This document shows positions 30,602 to 40,747 of a DNA stretch of 64,000 bases, in pieces. This DNA is from Saprospiraceae bacterium. GTDB taxonomy: Bacteria > Bacteroidota > Bacteroidia > Chitinophagales > Saprospiraceae. A model generated the notes under the pieces. That model was given only the letters and a program-made list of their open reading frames with translations, had not been told where the DNA came from and ran no database searches. The translations under genes and the position numbers were made by a program. The first letter of the stretch is position 1, and each line of letters starts with the position of its first letter. The DNA lies in the NCBI GenBank assembly GCA_016706365.1, contig JADJJU010000009.1, forward strand, positions 82,501-146,500, read 5' to 3'.

Positions 30602-30735
30602 GCCAACAACTTTTTTGGGCTTGGCGATGGTGGCGATTTTCACCACAAATGTTGATTCGGAGAACCAAACTTTGATTAACCACAAATATGTCTGCGGAGC
30701 ACTGAATCGCCACTTTTGCCAAACCCGTGTGCAGA
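30602..30735 (-). repeat. attC-like palindromic element 1
   Basis: About 134 nt directly after the stop codon of the S41 peptidase gene. On the bottom strand it runs from TGCACACGGGTTTGGC through an internally complementary middle (AAAGTGGCGATTC and GATCGCCACC-type arms) to GCCAAGCCC and GTTGTTGGC. The core 30618-30730 differs from element 2 (32287-32399) at only a few of 113 positions. The right-end simple site is degenerate relative to the integron consensus. Long stem, terminal GTTnnnGG-type box and position after a gene resemble integron attC sites. Confidence 0.65.
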
Positions 30736-30742
30736 TGTGTTT

Positions 30743-32233
30743 TTATTTATTTTTAATCAATTCCAATGTTGTTTCTAAAACTTTGTCTTTGCTTGAAAGA
30801 ATATCTGAAATTGCCAGAGGTATTTCAACGTCAGGATTTATACCCTTGTCTGGTTGTTCAGTCAAAGGATAATAGCCAATCAATGGAATATCTATCTCTA
30901 TTTTAGAATTCGGTAGCCAAAGAAAAAATAATTGCCCCCCGTTCGTGCCTTTCAAATTACCACCTGTTTCTGAGCCAATAATCGTGGCAATTTTGTTTTG
31001 CTTTAAACCCGCTGTAAGAAAAAATGTGGCTGAACTGTTGGCAGCATCAACCAATAAATAGGTATTTCCTTGAAATGCTTTGCTATTTTGCTTTATAATT
31101 GAATTACCTCTATCTTTTTTCCAAGAATAATAGCCGTTTTCTTGCGCTATTACTTTTCCGCTTCGGTCATAGAAACTATTGTCCCAAGTATTGAGATAGG
31201 GTCTAAATTCATCAGAAACTTTTTCGTAGCGTAGTAATTCTTTAAATGCAGGAAATTCAATTTGTTTCTTTGCCAACATTTTCCCAAGCACAAGATTAAC
31301 TTCATCATCACCTCCTTCATTGCCACGAATATCAATAATCAAATTTTGAATATTATTTTCGTTTAATTCATCAAAGATTTTGTTCAGAAACTTCTTCCAG
31401 TCAATGGTTAATTTGTTGGTTACAAAAGTGCCGATTTTCAAATAGCCTGTTTCATTGTTGAGTAATTTAAAACTCCATAAGTCATCATAGGTAGAAGGCT
31501 GTTTTCCATATTTTTTCTCTATAAGAGCAAGCCTTTCAGTACGATTAATTGCTTTCACATTGATTTGTAAAGTATTATTTTGGTCAGGCTGTTTTATTTC
31601 TAGCGAATACGTATCACCATTATTCTGGAACAGCAATGGATAAAAAATATCAAATGCCTCAAATTTTCCTAAGCCTGATAAATTCAAGTCGTTGAGCCTT
31701 TTTAGGTTATTATTTCCATCCCCTTTTGTGTCTTGAATTAAAGTGTCGATAATGGTTGACACGGGTACATTGTTTATTGCCAAAACTTCTGTTCCTTGTT
31801 TGAGTAGTTCATTATCTGAAACATTTTTTTCAACGAATATTCTTTTATCAAACAAGAAAAAGGTAAAAGGAACTTTATCATTTTTGTTGAAAAGTAAATC
31901 CTTTGTAGTACCACTTTGATTGTAATAACTACAAAAAGTATGTCCGCATTTTAGTTTTGCTGTAAATTTAGAGAACAATAAATATGCTTCAGAAATTGGC
32001 ATATCATGATTTAGTTCTTGTTGAAGATTATCAAAGTGCTTTTGAATAGTAACACTGTCTTGAAATCTGTATAATCCAGGGTGATACTTTAATAAAACAC
32101 CTTTCAATACTTCAAAGTCTTTTAGAAGTTCTAGGGATGTCAACGTATTTGAACCTTGTATAGATTGCGAATTTGTATTTTCTGAAAATAGTAATGTAAA
32201 TATTAAGCTCAAAAAGATAGCTCTAATTTTCAT
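30743..32233 (-). CDS. Secreted S41-family peptidase
   Basis: 496 aa from the ATG at 32233, which gives a clean signal peptide (MKIRAIFLSLIFTLLFSENT). An ATG at 32269 would add 12 residues that precede the signal. The N-terminal helical domain and a PDZ-like region (residues about 100-170) are followed by the S41 catalytic core: LIIDIRGNEGGDDEVN near residue 290 and the likely Ser in LLVDAANSSATFFLTAGLKQN near 400, then GSETGGNLKGTNG. It would cut peptides in the periplasm or outside. It sits between attC-like elements 1 and 2 and is AT-richer than the flanking chromosome. Confidence 0.88.
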   Translation of the reverse strand: MKIRAIFLSLIFTLLFSENTNSQSIQGSNTLTSLELLKDFEVLKGVLLKYHPGLYRFQDSVTIQKHFDNLQQELNHDMPISEAYLLFSKFTAKLKCGHTFCSYYNQSGTTKDLLFNKNDKVPFTFFLFDKRIFVEKNVSDNELLKQGTEVLAINNVPVSTIIDTLIQDTKGDGNNNLKRLNDLNLSGLGKFEAFDIFYPLLFQNNGDTYSLEIKQPDQNNTLQINVKAINRTERLALIEKKYGKQPSTYDDLWSFKLLNNETGYLKIGTFVTNKLTIDWKKFLNKIFDELNENNIQNLIIDIRGNEGGDDEVNLVLGKMLAKKQIEFPAFKELLRYEKVSDEFRPYLNTWDNSFYDRSGKVIAQENGYYSWKKDRGNSIIKQNSKAFQGNTYLLVDAANSSATFFLTAGLKQNKIATIIGSETGGNLKGTNGGQLFFLWLPNSKIEIDIPLIGYYPLTEQPDKGINPDVEIPLAISDILSSKDKVLETTLELIKNK

Positions 32234-32271
32234 ATCAAATGTTTTTTCTTTTAGGATGTCTGGTAGCATAT

Positions 32272-32405
32272 CAACTAACGTTTTGCGGCTTGGCGAAGGT
32301 GGCGATTTTCACCACAAATGTTGATGCGGAGAACCAAACTTTGATTAACCACAAATGTGTCTGCGGAGCACTGAACCGCCACTTTTGCCAAACCCGTGTT
32401 AGCGG
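32272..32405 (-). repeat. attC-like palindromic element 2
   Basis: Bottom strand: CGCTAAC (R''-like), ACGGGTTTGGC, a 90-nt partly self-complementary middle, GCCAAGCCGC and GTTAGTTG (R'-like) with CGCTAAC/GTTAG outer arms. The start of the S41 peptidase transcript unit lies within 40 nt of the R'-like end. The core is almost identical to element 1. Integron attC sites have the same order (RYYYAAC ... GTTRRRY) and a long imperfect hairpin; the end boxes here match that consensus only partly. Confidence 0.7.
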
Positions 32406-32475
32406 TTCGTTGTTTATCTCGCTTCTAATGTATACAGTTTCAAATTCTTTTTCCAACTCGTCTTTAAATTAGTAG

Positions 32476-33504
32476 CTAATTATTTCCCTCTTTACTATTA
32501 AAGTCCGTGTTGGTCTTTCCATCATAACGATACAGTCCACCATCATATCCAAACCAAATACTTCCATCGTCAGCTTCCAGGATGCCGGAAAAGGTTCTTC
32601 TTAATCTTCCAGACATAATTTTGGTTACAGTGGACTCCTTCTTGTACAACGACTTTTGATCATAGCGGGAAAGAGCCCAGTTGGAACCATCTATTCTACC
32701 ACTGGTCCAGATGTTTCCTTTTTTGTCTTCGATTATAAAAGTGTATCCCTGATTATGAGCAACTTTGGTAAATGTCTTTCCGTCATAACGCCTAAGGCCA
32801 TCCCAGCCTCCAAGCCAGGTATTACCCACTTTGTCTTCGATTAAAGAATGTACATCATAAACTCTGTCGTCTTTATTGGTGAGCGTGGTAAATGATTTTC
32901 CATCATAAATGGAGATATCGCCCCTTGCGCTAATCCATAATTTCCCAGTTTTGTCTTCCATGAAAGTGGTAATAAAAGTGTCCCACCTATATTCTCCTTT
33001 CGTTATAAAATTCCGGAAAGATTTCCCATCGTAACGGCTTGCTCCACCTTTGGTACCGAACCAAATAATGCCGGCTTTATCTTCATAAATACATATAACA
33101 TCATTATCAGCAAGTCCATCCCTTGTTGTAAAATGTTGAAAGGATTTCCCATTGTTATAATAAACACCTGAATCGATGGTAGCTAACCAAAGAACTCCTT
33201 TCCGATCTTCGAGTGCATCCTGGAATCTGTTTGAACCTAATTTGTCTGTGAGATTAGCGAACGATTTTCCATCGTATCGACAAACCCCCCTGGAAGCAGC
33301 AATTAAAATGCTGCCATTGATGCCTTTTTTTATTTGAAGAACTGTGTCGCCAGGCCAGTAAGAAGTGACTGTATCTAATTTCTGGGGCTTAATACTGTCT
33401 TTTGGCACGTTTATTTGGTTTTGCCCTTTGCTGGAAGTGTCGCCTTGACTGCAGCCAAAAAGCAGAAGTCCAAATATTAAAGTCATCAGTTCAATTTGCT
33501 TCAT
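32476..33504 (-). CDS. Lipoprotein with two-component-regulator-type beta-propeller
   Basis: 342 aa. The lipoprotein signal is MTLIFGLLLFGCSQG with the lipobox Cys near residue 18. The body consists of about seven blades with the repeating unit ISRYDGKSF / IWFGTKGGASRYDGKSF / LIEDKVGNTWLGGWDG, typical of Reg_prop (two-component regulator propeller) repeats. No kinase or DNA-binding domain is attached, so it is a stand-alone propeller anchored in a membrane. It lies between attC-like elements 2 and 3 and is AT-rich. Function is unknown. Confidence 0.85.
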   Translation of the reverse strand: MKQIELMTLIFGLLLFGCSQGDTSSKGQNQINVPKDSIKPQKLDTVTSYWPGDTVLQIKKGINGSILIAASRGVCRYDGKSFANLTDKLGSNRFQDALEDRKGVLWLATIDSGVYYNNGKSFQHFTTRDGLADNDVICIYEDKAGIIWFGTKGGASRYDGKSFRNFITKGEYRWDTFITTFMEDKTGKLWISARGDISIYDGKSFTTLTNKDDRVYDVHSLIEDKVGNTWLGGWDGLRRYDGKTFTKVAHNQGYTFIIEDKKGNIWTSGRIDGSNWALSRYDQKSLYKKESTVTKIMSGRLRRTFSGILEADDGSIWFGYDGGLYRYDGKTNTDFNSKEGNN

Positions 33505-33543
33505 TCCTCATGATGTTCGATGTCGAGTGTCGTGCCACAATGA

Positions 33544-33669
33544 CCGCTAACGTTTTGCGGCTTTGCGTTCGGGCGGGTATTTTACCACTGCACTTGATAC
33601 GAAGAACCGAACTCAAATATACGCAGAAAGCGTCAAACGAAGCACGAAACCCCGCCTGACGCAAAACCG
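33544..33669 (-). repeat. attC-like palindromic element 3, truncated by G tract
   Basis: Top strand: CCGCTAACGTTTTGCGGC, a middle with matching arms (GGGCGGG near 33570 against CCCCGCC near 33650), and a closing GCAAAACCG at 33661-33669. Where the outer CTAAC partner should complete the element, the G-rich stretch begins. Its outer end lies 40 nt upstream of the propeller lipoprotein start. It differs from elements 1 and 2 in the middle but has the same outer boxes. Confidence 0.65.
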
Positions 33670-34980
<1,311 letters not shown>

Positions 34981-34988
34981 CACCCGCT

Positions 34989-34997
34989 GTTATAGGC
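34989..34997 (-). repeat. GTTATAGGC half-site, right of the G tract
   Basis: GTTATAGGC on the top strand (GCCTATAAC on the bottom) lies 17 nt beyond the stop of the SnoaL-like lipoprotein gene. It is the inverted partner of the identical 9-mer at 36897-36905. In integron terms it would be the R'' box of a downstream attC whose remainder is lost in the G tract. Confidence 0.5.
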
Positions 34998-35013
34998 TGC
35001 CCTTCTTGTCCGT

Positions 35014-35499
35014 CTATTTCATTTTATTAAACATATAACGGCTTATTTTCCATTGTCCGTTTGTTTTTTGAAGAACAAAAAGTTCTCTATTTTCTTCTGC
35101 TACAGTTTCTCCGTTGGCGTGAATTAAAGTCGTGCCTTTAGAGGTTGTCCGTGCAAAAGCATAGTCGCCATTTACCACAATTTCGTCTATAAAAAATTCG
35201 ATGTTTAATTGAATTTGCGAAAAAACAAACTCATATGAACCTTTTATTTGGTCTTGTCCGATTGCAGAAGGTGCATTGGAAGGCATAAATACCCCATCGT
35301 TTGTATATAGAGGCAATACTTTATTTACGTCTGATGTATTTAAAGCATCACGGTAATCAAAAAGTAATTTTTCAATTGCTGATTTTTCTGTTGTCTGTTC
35401 CATATTGTTTTGTGTTGAATTGTTTGATTGATTTTTTGTTTCGTTTTGGCAAGATGCTAAGGATACAAGCAATATTGCGGAAATTATTAAATGTTTCAT
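35014..35499 (-). CDS. SnoaL/DUF4440-like lipoprotein
   Basis: 161 aa from ATG 35499, which gives a lipoprotein signal (MKHLIISAILLVSLASC, lipobox LASC). An upstream ATG at 35544 overlaps the preceding gene and lacks signal character. The body (about 45-160) has the NTF2/SnoaL-like fold: IEKLLFDYRDALNTSDVNKVLPLYTNDGVFMP, and a last strand GQWKISRYMFN. These proteins are often annotated as SgcJ/EcaC-family. The ligand is unknown. It is the last gene of a three-gene leftward unit bounded by GTTATAGGC half-sites. Confidence 0.82.
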   Translation of the reverse strand: MKHLIISAILLVSLASCQNETKNQSNNSTQNNMEQTTEKSAIEKLLFDYRDALNTSDVNKVLPLYTNDGVFMPSNAPSAIGQDQIKGSYEFVFSQIQLNIEFFIDEIVVNGDYAFARTTSKGTTLIHANGETVAEENRELFVLQKTNGQWKISRYMFNKMK

Positions 35500-35509
35500 T
35501 GTGTTATTT

Positions 35510-36172
35510 TTAAGAGTGAGAAATTTTGCTTTTCGCTTCGGCAAGTGTTACTGGTTTGCCTAATGCTCCAAATTCGTGCAGGTCACCAAATACTTCTATT
35601 TTTATAGACTGGTCTATACCTCCAACGTTGAACGGGACGAAACCACTACTTGTTATAAGTTCTTCAATTTGTTGTCTACTATTGGTGCTGTCGGAAGCAT
35701 AGAAAAGAACTTTTTTGTCAGGCTCATTAAATGCCGAATTTAATAGTGAACCAGCACCTAAAGTTCCAAAAGCCTTAATTAGTCTGGCGTTTTTGGGAAT
35801 TAAATCGGATAGAATTTTTCCAGCTGATTCATTTTCTGCAATAATTTTCTTGAAGCCACCATTTCCATCAGGAGCAATGGGATTTGATACATCAATAATT
35901 ATTTTTCCGTCCAATTCTTTTGAAAAAGTTTGAAAAAAATCTTTTAGGGCGTTGAAATAAATAGCAGGAATAATCACCTCCGCTTCTTTTATAGCATCCA
36001 CTATTTCTTTAGAGGTTGCAAGGTTGCCCAATTGTTCTGCTAATGATTTTGTTTTCTCGTTATCTCTTGAAGCAAGAATTACAGAATGATTTCCTTTTAC
36101 AAGATTTGTTGCAATGGCTTTGCCAATATTGCCAAGCCCAATTACTGCTACCGTTGTTTTTGAAGTATTCAT
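35510..36172 (-). CDS. NADP oxidoreductase, F420-dependent type
   Basis: 220 aa. The N-terminal Rossmann domain has VIGLGNIGKAIATNLVKGNH (residues 10-29) and the NADP-specificity patch LASRDNEKT. Further on are IIPAIYFNALKDFF, IIDVSNPIAP and the C-terminal VGGIDQSIKIEVFGDLHEFGALG. It resembles the DinD-like/F420-dependent NADP reductase family. Bacteroidota usually lack F420, so another hydride carrier is more likely. It sits between the Crp-type regulator and the SnoaL-like gene. Confidence 0.88.
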   Translation of the reverse strand: MNTSKTTVAVIGLGNIGKAIATNLVKGNHSVILASRDNEKTKSLAEQLGNLATSKEIVDAIKEAEVIIPAIYFNALKDFFQTFSKELDGKIIIDVSNPIAPDGNGGFKKIIAENESAGKILSDLIPKNARLIKAFGTLGAGSLLNSAFNEPDKKVLFYASDSTNSRQQIEELITSSGFVPFNVGGIDQSIKIEVFGDLHEFGALGKPVTLAEAKSKISHS

Positions 36173-36288
36173 ATCCGTTGTATTGAATTTGTTTTATGTC
36201 AAAATTGACAATACAAAGATGAGGTGTAAGCGCAGCCTTCACCTATAAACTGGTTTAAGAAATAGTCTTAATGTAGATTAAGGGTAAT

Positions 36289-36864
36289 TTATTTGACAGT
36301 CCGTTCGTTTCTAATTTTACTAAGGAATTCTGGAGTAATTCCAAGATAGGATGCAATTTGTGTATTGGGTAATCGGTAAGCCAATTTCGGATATTGCTCT
36401 AAAAAACTTTCATACCGTTCGTAAGCAGTCGTGCTGAAAGTTTGAAGAAGTCGGTTTTGAAGTTCAATATATTTGTCTTCGATAATTACACGAAAATTTC
36501 TGTCAAACTTTGGATAATTGGCATATAAATACCAAAGGTCGCCTTTAGATATTTGAAGTATAACAGAAGGTTCAACTGCCTCTATAAATAATTTGGAAGG
36601 TCGCTCTTTGTGTAAGCTGTCAAGGTCTGTAATCCATTCGTCTTCGGCAGCAAATAGAAGGTTGTGTTCTTTGCCAGAATTGTCCACTCCATAAGTTTTA
36701 AAACAACCCTTAACAACGTAACTAAAATACTTGCAAGTGTCGCCCTCTTGTAAAATGTATTGTTTTCGTTTTATTTTACGCTCCGTCAAACGACTTGTAA
36801 AGGCTTCCTTTTCGTTGTCGTTTAGTGGAAGGTATTTATCAAAATGCTTAACTATATATTCCAT
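36289..36864 (-). CDS. Crp/Fnr-family transcriptional regulator
   Basis: 191 aa. The N-terminal cyclic-nucleotide-binding-like beta-roll (about 10-125) has KRKQYILQEGDTCKYFSYVVKGCFKTY. A dimerisation helix is at about 125-150, and the C-terminal HTH has LAYRLPNTQIASYLGITPEFLSKIRNE (about 160-187). The protein is slightly short, as is usual for this Bacteroidota subfamily. It is the first gene of the unit and probably controls the reductase and lipoprotein behind it. The 116-nt gap to the next gene is the only spacer in the unit. Confidence 0.9.
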   Translation of the reverse strand: MEYIVKHFDKYLPLNDNEKEAFTSRLTERKIKRKQYILQEGDTCKYFSYVVKGCFKTYGVDNSGKEHNLLFAAEDEWITDLDSLHKERPSKLFIEAVEPSVILQISKGDLWYLYANYPKFDRNFRVIIEDKYIELQNRLLQTFSTTAYERYESFLEQYPKLAYRLPNTQIASYLGITPEFLSKIRNERTVK

Positions 36865-36896
36865 ATGTTACTCTATCGCTGTCGTCTGGTAGGGTT

Positions 36897-36905
36897 GCCT
36901 ATAAC
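36897..36905 (-). repeat. GTTATAGGC half-site before the Crp gene
   Basis: GCCTATAAC on the top strand reads GTTATAGGC on the bottom strand, 32 nt upstream of the regulator start. Together with the copy at 34989-34997 it brackets the three-gene unit. No complementary second arm was found in the next 150 nt, so this end is a simple site and not a full attC-like hairpin. Confidence 0.5.
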
Positions 36906-37682
36906 TCTTTAATACACGCAATATCTAAATTTTCACCAGAAAATTCTTCCTGTTACCCTGGATTATTATAATGATTTGCTAATTAATCGTTTACAATAAG
37001 CTGTTTTGTTATTTCTGACTTACGCTTTTTGTATTATTAATTTATATTTGTAAAGATTGTTAATCCAAAATGCGCAGTATGGGAGTGCATGATTTTGCAG
37101 GTTTTACTTTCACGGAAGGGCATCATAATATTCCAAAGACATTTGGATTAGCTTTGAATATAGTCCGAAATAAACTGTTCTCAATCTGATTATCCCAAAT
37201 TTCTGACTTCTACCTTTCTTCCGCGTGAGGGGGATGGAGGGCGGCGACGCAGGAGCCGGTCCCCAACACAGTTGGGGACGGAAGCGAAGCGCACCTCGGA
37301 ATGACCCGACCGCGAGTAGTATGAAATTGCATTTTTTTATATTGCAATTTCATACTACCTCGCGGGCACGCCTAAAAATATCATTTTAAGATCCTGAAAA
37401 AGCAACTCAATACGATTCATGAATCGCCCCTACATTAAAATATGTATCAGGCTGTTTCATCGTGAGGTCCAAGAATGGCGGGTGCAGTATAACGGAATCT
37501 CGATATTCGTTCCTCAAAGCAAGACCTGAGCTTCAAATATTGGCTGTTCTCCTGGCTGTTCATTTTCAACTTCGCGAGGTGCCGCTTTGCTCTACTACGC
37601 GATCCTGCAGATTCAATTTTCAACTCATAACCGGCTGTTCATCTTATCACTTATTCCTTACGACTTATGCCTTATTCCTTAC
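36906..37682. other. Intergenic region with hairpins and GGCTGTT modules
   Basis: 777 nt without a supported gene. A perfect palindrome with arms GTCCCCAAC/GTTGGGGAC lies at 37259-37279. A long hairpin with 22-bp arms (CCGCGAG then TAGTATGAAATTGCA, one bulged G on the right arm) lies at 37310-37364. GGCTGTT boxes at about 37540, 37555 and 37631 head simple-sequence modules such as the CTTATTCCTTAC repeats at 37645-37682. A short frame at 37070-37187 has no recognisable relatives. Confidence 0.6.
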
Positions 37683-39011
37683 CTACATTTTCAAAAAAGT
37701 CTGACATCCCGGTTTTCCGGAATTACTTCTTTGCATACACAGTGTATACACTCCAGGTTTTAATTTACTAATATCAATATTGAGGATCCCTGTTCCATGC
37801 TCTATATTCATGCTTTTAACCTGAGCTCCTTTGCTGTCACTGATAATTAATTTGTGGAATCCACCCGGCGGAGTATAATGCACAGCAACTTTCAGAATGC
37901 TGTCCCCAGGTATAGGGTAGATTTGAAAGTCTTTTTTGTCTTGCTTAATGTCTTCAGCAGAGGAAGTACTGCATAATTCTCCATTTCCGGCTTCCTGAAT
38001 CAATTCTCCATTATTCACATACCAATGATACCATTCCCCGCCTTCTCCATTTAACCAACTGCTGATATTAAAAGTGTTGCTTCCTGTCTGATCACCTTTA
38101 ATTCTATATACTTTCAATGCTTCATTTTCTTTGACCCAATGAAGTTTTTCATCAGGCTCACAGTTCTCCGGTAATGATTCCGGCAGATTGCAATTGGTCT
38201 GAATGAAGTAAGCAAATGTGTTAGGGTTACTATTGATACCAAAAACTCTGGCATTCCCATCAGCTGTGACACAAACTGCAGTTCTTTCATTACAAGCTAT
38301 TCCCCTGGGATTGACATTGGAATCTTTTGCCATTCTTGCTAAAAATGACACTGTTCTTCCCGCTCTTGTTCGATTGTCAAAATGTGTATCAGTTATGGTA
38401 TTTCCCAATAAAGGGTGGGAAATAAAAGGTACGGAACGGACATTTATAGAATTAGGATGATAAGGATTCGCTAAAGCTTCTGCAGACACCAGACTTGATC
38501 CGCTTGGAACATAAAAGAACTCACTCAATACTGCCATCCCGGCACTTGTCCCTCCGATGCATGCATTTTTTTCATTCATTACATACAATATAGCCTCATG
38601 CACTTTAGTATTTATCCAGTTATCGTAATATGTTGTTTGATCACCTCCGGCAATGAATAAGACTTCAGCTGCTCTGATTCTTTGAGCCACATAATCATTA
38701 TTAGCACCTTCACGATTGTCGATTCGGATACTTTCAACTGAATTGAGCGTAACGCCCAGTTCTGAAAAGAAATAGCTATTGTAGCCATCGGATCCTGTTG
38801 TTCTTAGTATCACTACATCTCCGCCTTTTGCATTTTCAAGCATCCATTGCATTGCATAGTCATTATCTGTTCCTCCACCTGCCAATACTAGTCCCTGTTC
38901 ATGATCAGCCTCAAAGTCATTACTGTTTCCTGTAAGCCAGCTTTGATAACCCTGAGCCTGCATCCATATGGAACAAAACAAGAGAAGAAGGAGTATAATG
39001 TTTTCTTTCAT
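37683..39011 (-). CDS. Cyanophycinase-like S51 peptidase with T9SS sorting domain
   Basis: 442 aa. Signal peptide 1-19 (ending WMQAQ). The S51/class-I-glutaminase-like domain (about 30-265) has LVLAGGGTDNDYAMQWML, LFIAGGDQTTYY and the nucleophile elbow CIGGTSAGMAVLSEF (Ser near 156), then DTHFDNRTRAG. A beta-rich linker is followed by a type IX sorting domain (about 365-442): FQIYPIPGDSILKV, KPGVYTLCMQ, ending CQTFLKM. Cyanophycinases cleave the Asp-Arg polymer cyanophycin to dipeptides; a secreted version would suit scavenging. Other S51 enzymes cleave Asp-dipeptides. Confidence 0.9.
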   Translation of the reverse strand: MKENIILLLLLFCSIWMQAQGYQSWLTGNSNDFEADHEQGLVLAGGGTDNDYAMQWMLENAKGGDVVILRTTGSDGYNSYFFSELGVTLNSVESIRIDNREGANNDYVAQRIRAAEVLFIAGGDQTTYYDNWINTKVHEAILYVMNEKNACIGGTSAGMAVLSEFFYVPSGSSLVSAEALANPYHPNSINVRSVPFISHPLLGNTITDTHFDNRTRAGRTVSFLARMAKDSNVNPRGIACNERTAVCVTADGNARVFGINSNPNTFAYFIQTNCNLPESLPENCEPDEKLHWVKENEALKVYRIKGDQTGSNTFNISSWLNGEGGEWYHWYVNNGELIQEAGNGELCSTSSAEDIKQDKKDFQIYPIPGDSILKVAVHYTPPGGFHKLIISDSKGAQVKSMNIEHGTGILNIDISKLKPGVYTLCMQRSNSGKPGCQTFLKM

Positions 39012-39625
39012 GTCAAATATGTTAATGGGTAAAGATATATGGAAATTGCTAAGTGCTGTTATGGAGTGGACGTGATTTTAGTATAAACTTGGTACAAGTT
39101 TGGGCTAAGTTATTATTCAAGTATTGTAAATCATAATAGCGGATTTGAACTATCATTGAAATTCATAAGAATTGTCTGCTTCTAATTCGCCTCGAGCCGG
39201 CTGGGCTTTTCTTTTTTTTCAACAGCCAAAAAAAAGAAACAAAAAAAAGCCGCCCACTGTGTAGCCTAAGCCTAAAAATGCGTTTTCGCTTCGCTAAGTC
39301 TGCCAAACTCGCTCTGGCATTTGCTGTTCCTGCTTATTAATCTCAGGCAATCTCTATAACTTCAAAGCTTTACCTTTTGCTCACACAGTGCCAGCCTTGG
39401 TCGCTTCACTCAAAACCATTTTTTACGGCTTATTCTACAAGGAGGGAACCTACTCAGAGCAACGTAATGTTTCCACTTTGAATAATTGGATTTGGTGATT
39501 TGCTACGCACTAATCATAACTGCGTCGATATTATTACAAATAGAAAAAGGCCCTCCTTTGAGGGCCTTTTTTTGTTCAACTCCTAAATAAAGCGTATGAA
39601 AAAACCTGTCTGTTGTTACAGATGA
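39012..39625. other. Intergenic region with A/T-run palindrome and terminator
   Basis: 614 nt. An inverted repeat made of T and A runs (39204-39251, ends GGCTTTT and AAAAGCC around CAACAGCC) is followed by C/T-rich text (39260-39430) containing GCTTCGCT-like pieces, typical of intergenic repeat DNA. The terminator at 39544-39573 belongs to the next leftward gene. No gene is visible. Confidence 0.55.
39544..39573 (-). terminator. Terminator of the DUF2807 gene (bidirectional form)
   Basis: A 12-bp perfect stem (arms AAAAAGGCCCTC and GAGGGCCTTTTT) with a 4-nt loop, T-tracts on both strands, lies 52 nt past the stop at 39626. Confidence 0.85.
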
Positions 39626-40291
39626 TTATGCTTTTGCGGAAGTCACCGGAGTAGCACTCATTTTGACTTCCAAAGATTCTTGTTTGCCAATTTTCAGCTC
39701 AACATTTCTGTTTTTAGGCTGAACGATTGTAAGGTTTTCAGAAACCAAATCCTTGGTTATGATAGAACCAAGACCACTGTTGTTAATCTTCAGTTGATTA
39801 ACATTACCTGAAAGGTGAAGGTCACCTGCTCCTTCCAATTGGATGGACATCTTGTTAGCAGCTAATTTCAGATCAGTTTTACCGATTGTATTCAGCGTCA
39901 GGTCGATGTTATTGAACCATAAGAAGTTGGTAGTTTTCACAGTTGCCACATCCTGAAAGCCCATACTTTCCAATTGGTTAATAGTCAGGTATAAGTTCAT
40001 TTTGGTGCTTTTACCTGTATTTTCTTTGATTCTGATGTGCAATACACCATTTTCATCATTTACCAGGACATTTCCCTGAAGGTTTGAATCTGTTTCAATT
40101 GAAAGTGCAGCTTGAGAACCGTATGTAAGGATCACATCGAAGTTACCTTCTACTATAAGATTCTTTACTGTATTGACAGTGTAGAAATTTCTGGTCACAT
40201 TACCGGTTCCGTTTACGATTTCGGCTTTGCCATTAAAGGCGAAAAATAAAATGGATAAACTTAAGACTAATTGTTTGATTGTTGTTTTCAT
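39626..40291 (-). CDS. DUF2807 (GIN-domain) exported protein
   Basis: 221 aa. Signal peptide about 1-23 (ending FNGKAE). The body is a repetitive right-handed beta structure with spaced hydrophobic and Asn/Gly pattern (VKNLIVEGNFDVILTYGSQAALSIETD, then LHLSGNVNQLKINNSGLGSI), characteristic of DUF2807, the putative auto-transporter adhesin head GIN domain. Such proteins are common in Bacteroidota; their role is not established. It has its own terminator. Confidence 0.88.
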   Translation of the reverse strand: MKTTIKQLVLSLSILFFAFNGKAEIVNGTGNVTRNFYTVNTVKNLIVEGNFDVILTYGSQAALSIETDSNLQGNVLVNDENGVLHIRIKENTGKSTKMNLYLTINQLESMGFQDVATVKTTNFLWFNNIDLTLNTIGKTDLKLAANKMSIQLEGAGDLHLSGNVNQLKINNSGLGSIITKDLVSENLTIVQPKNRNVELKIGKQESLEVKMSATPVTSAKA

Positions 40292-40747
40292 AATTTTTAA
40301 TATTTATATATCAGTATCTTTTAATTTCAATATATCGTTTGTGAATTTCAATTTTTGCGCTTTCAAATCTATAGATGCATTTCTTCGAAAGGGGGTTACA
40401 AATGTTTGAATTTATTTTCAGATAACTTTTTACCTGTTTTGTTTCACGATACAAATGTGCGATGTCTTTATACTTGTATCAAGTTTACTCGACAAATGTC
40501 ACGAATTACTCTGCGAAGGTATAACAAAATATATGTTTGTGTACTATCCCATATTGACAATAACACAGAATTAATGTTTGTTAACATCTCTTAACAATTA
40601 TAAAAATTTGGCTCATATATTACTTTTATCGGATTCAGTTCTGCCAAATTATCTTATGCCAACTTTTATTCTGAGTTTTCTTTGAATAGCCTTATACTAT
40701 TGTATTTTTGATTTGAAATACTTTATGTAACTGATAATAAGATTTCT
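40292..40747. other. Divergent intergenic region, AT-rich
   Basis: 456 nt between divergently transcribed genes. Apart from the promoter-like boxes at 40681-40710, no RNA, repeat or gene was recognised. Confidence 0.5.
40681..40710 (+). promoter_or_regulatory. Probable Bacteroidota promoter of the DUF481-like gene
   Basis: TTTG at 40681-40684 and TATTTTTG at 40703-40710 are spaced by 18 nt. They match the -33 TTTG and -7 TAnnTTTG elements of Bacteroidota sigma-A promoters, whose spacing is usually 19-21 nt. The start codon follows 37 nt later. Confidence 0.45.

Noticed and set aside
30588..32472. Short frames across the attC-like elements on the + strand (near 30588-30872 and 32239-32472)
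   Set aside because: They are translations of the repeated palindrome and share the same peptide, so the similarity is due to the DNA repeat.
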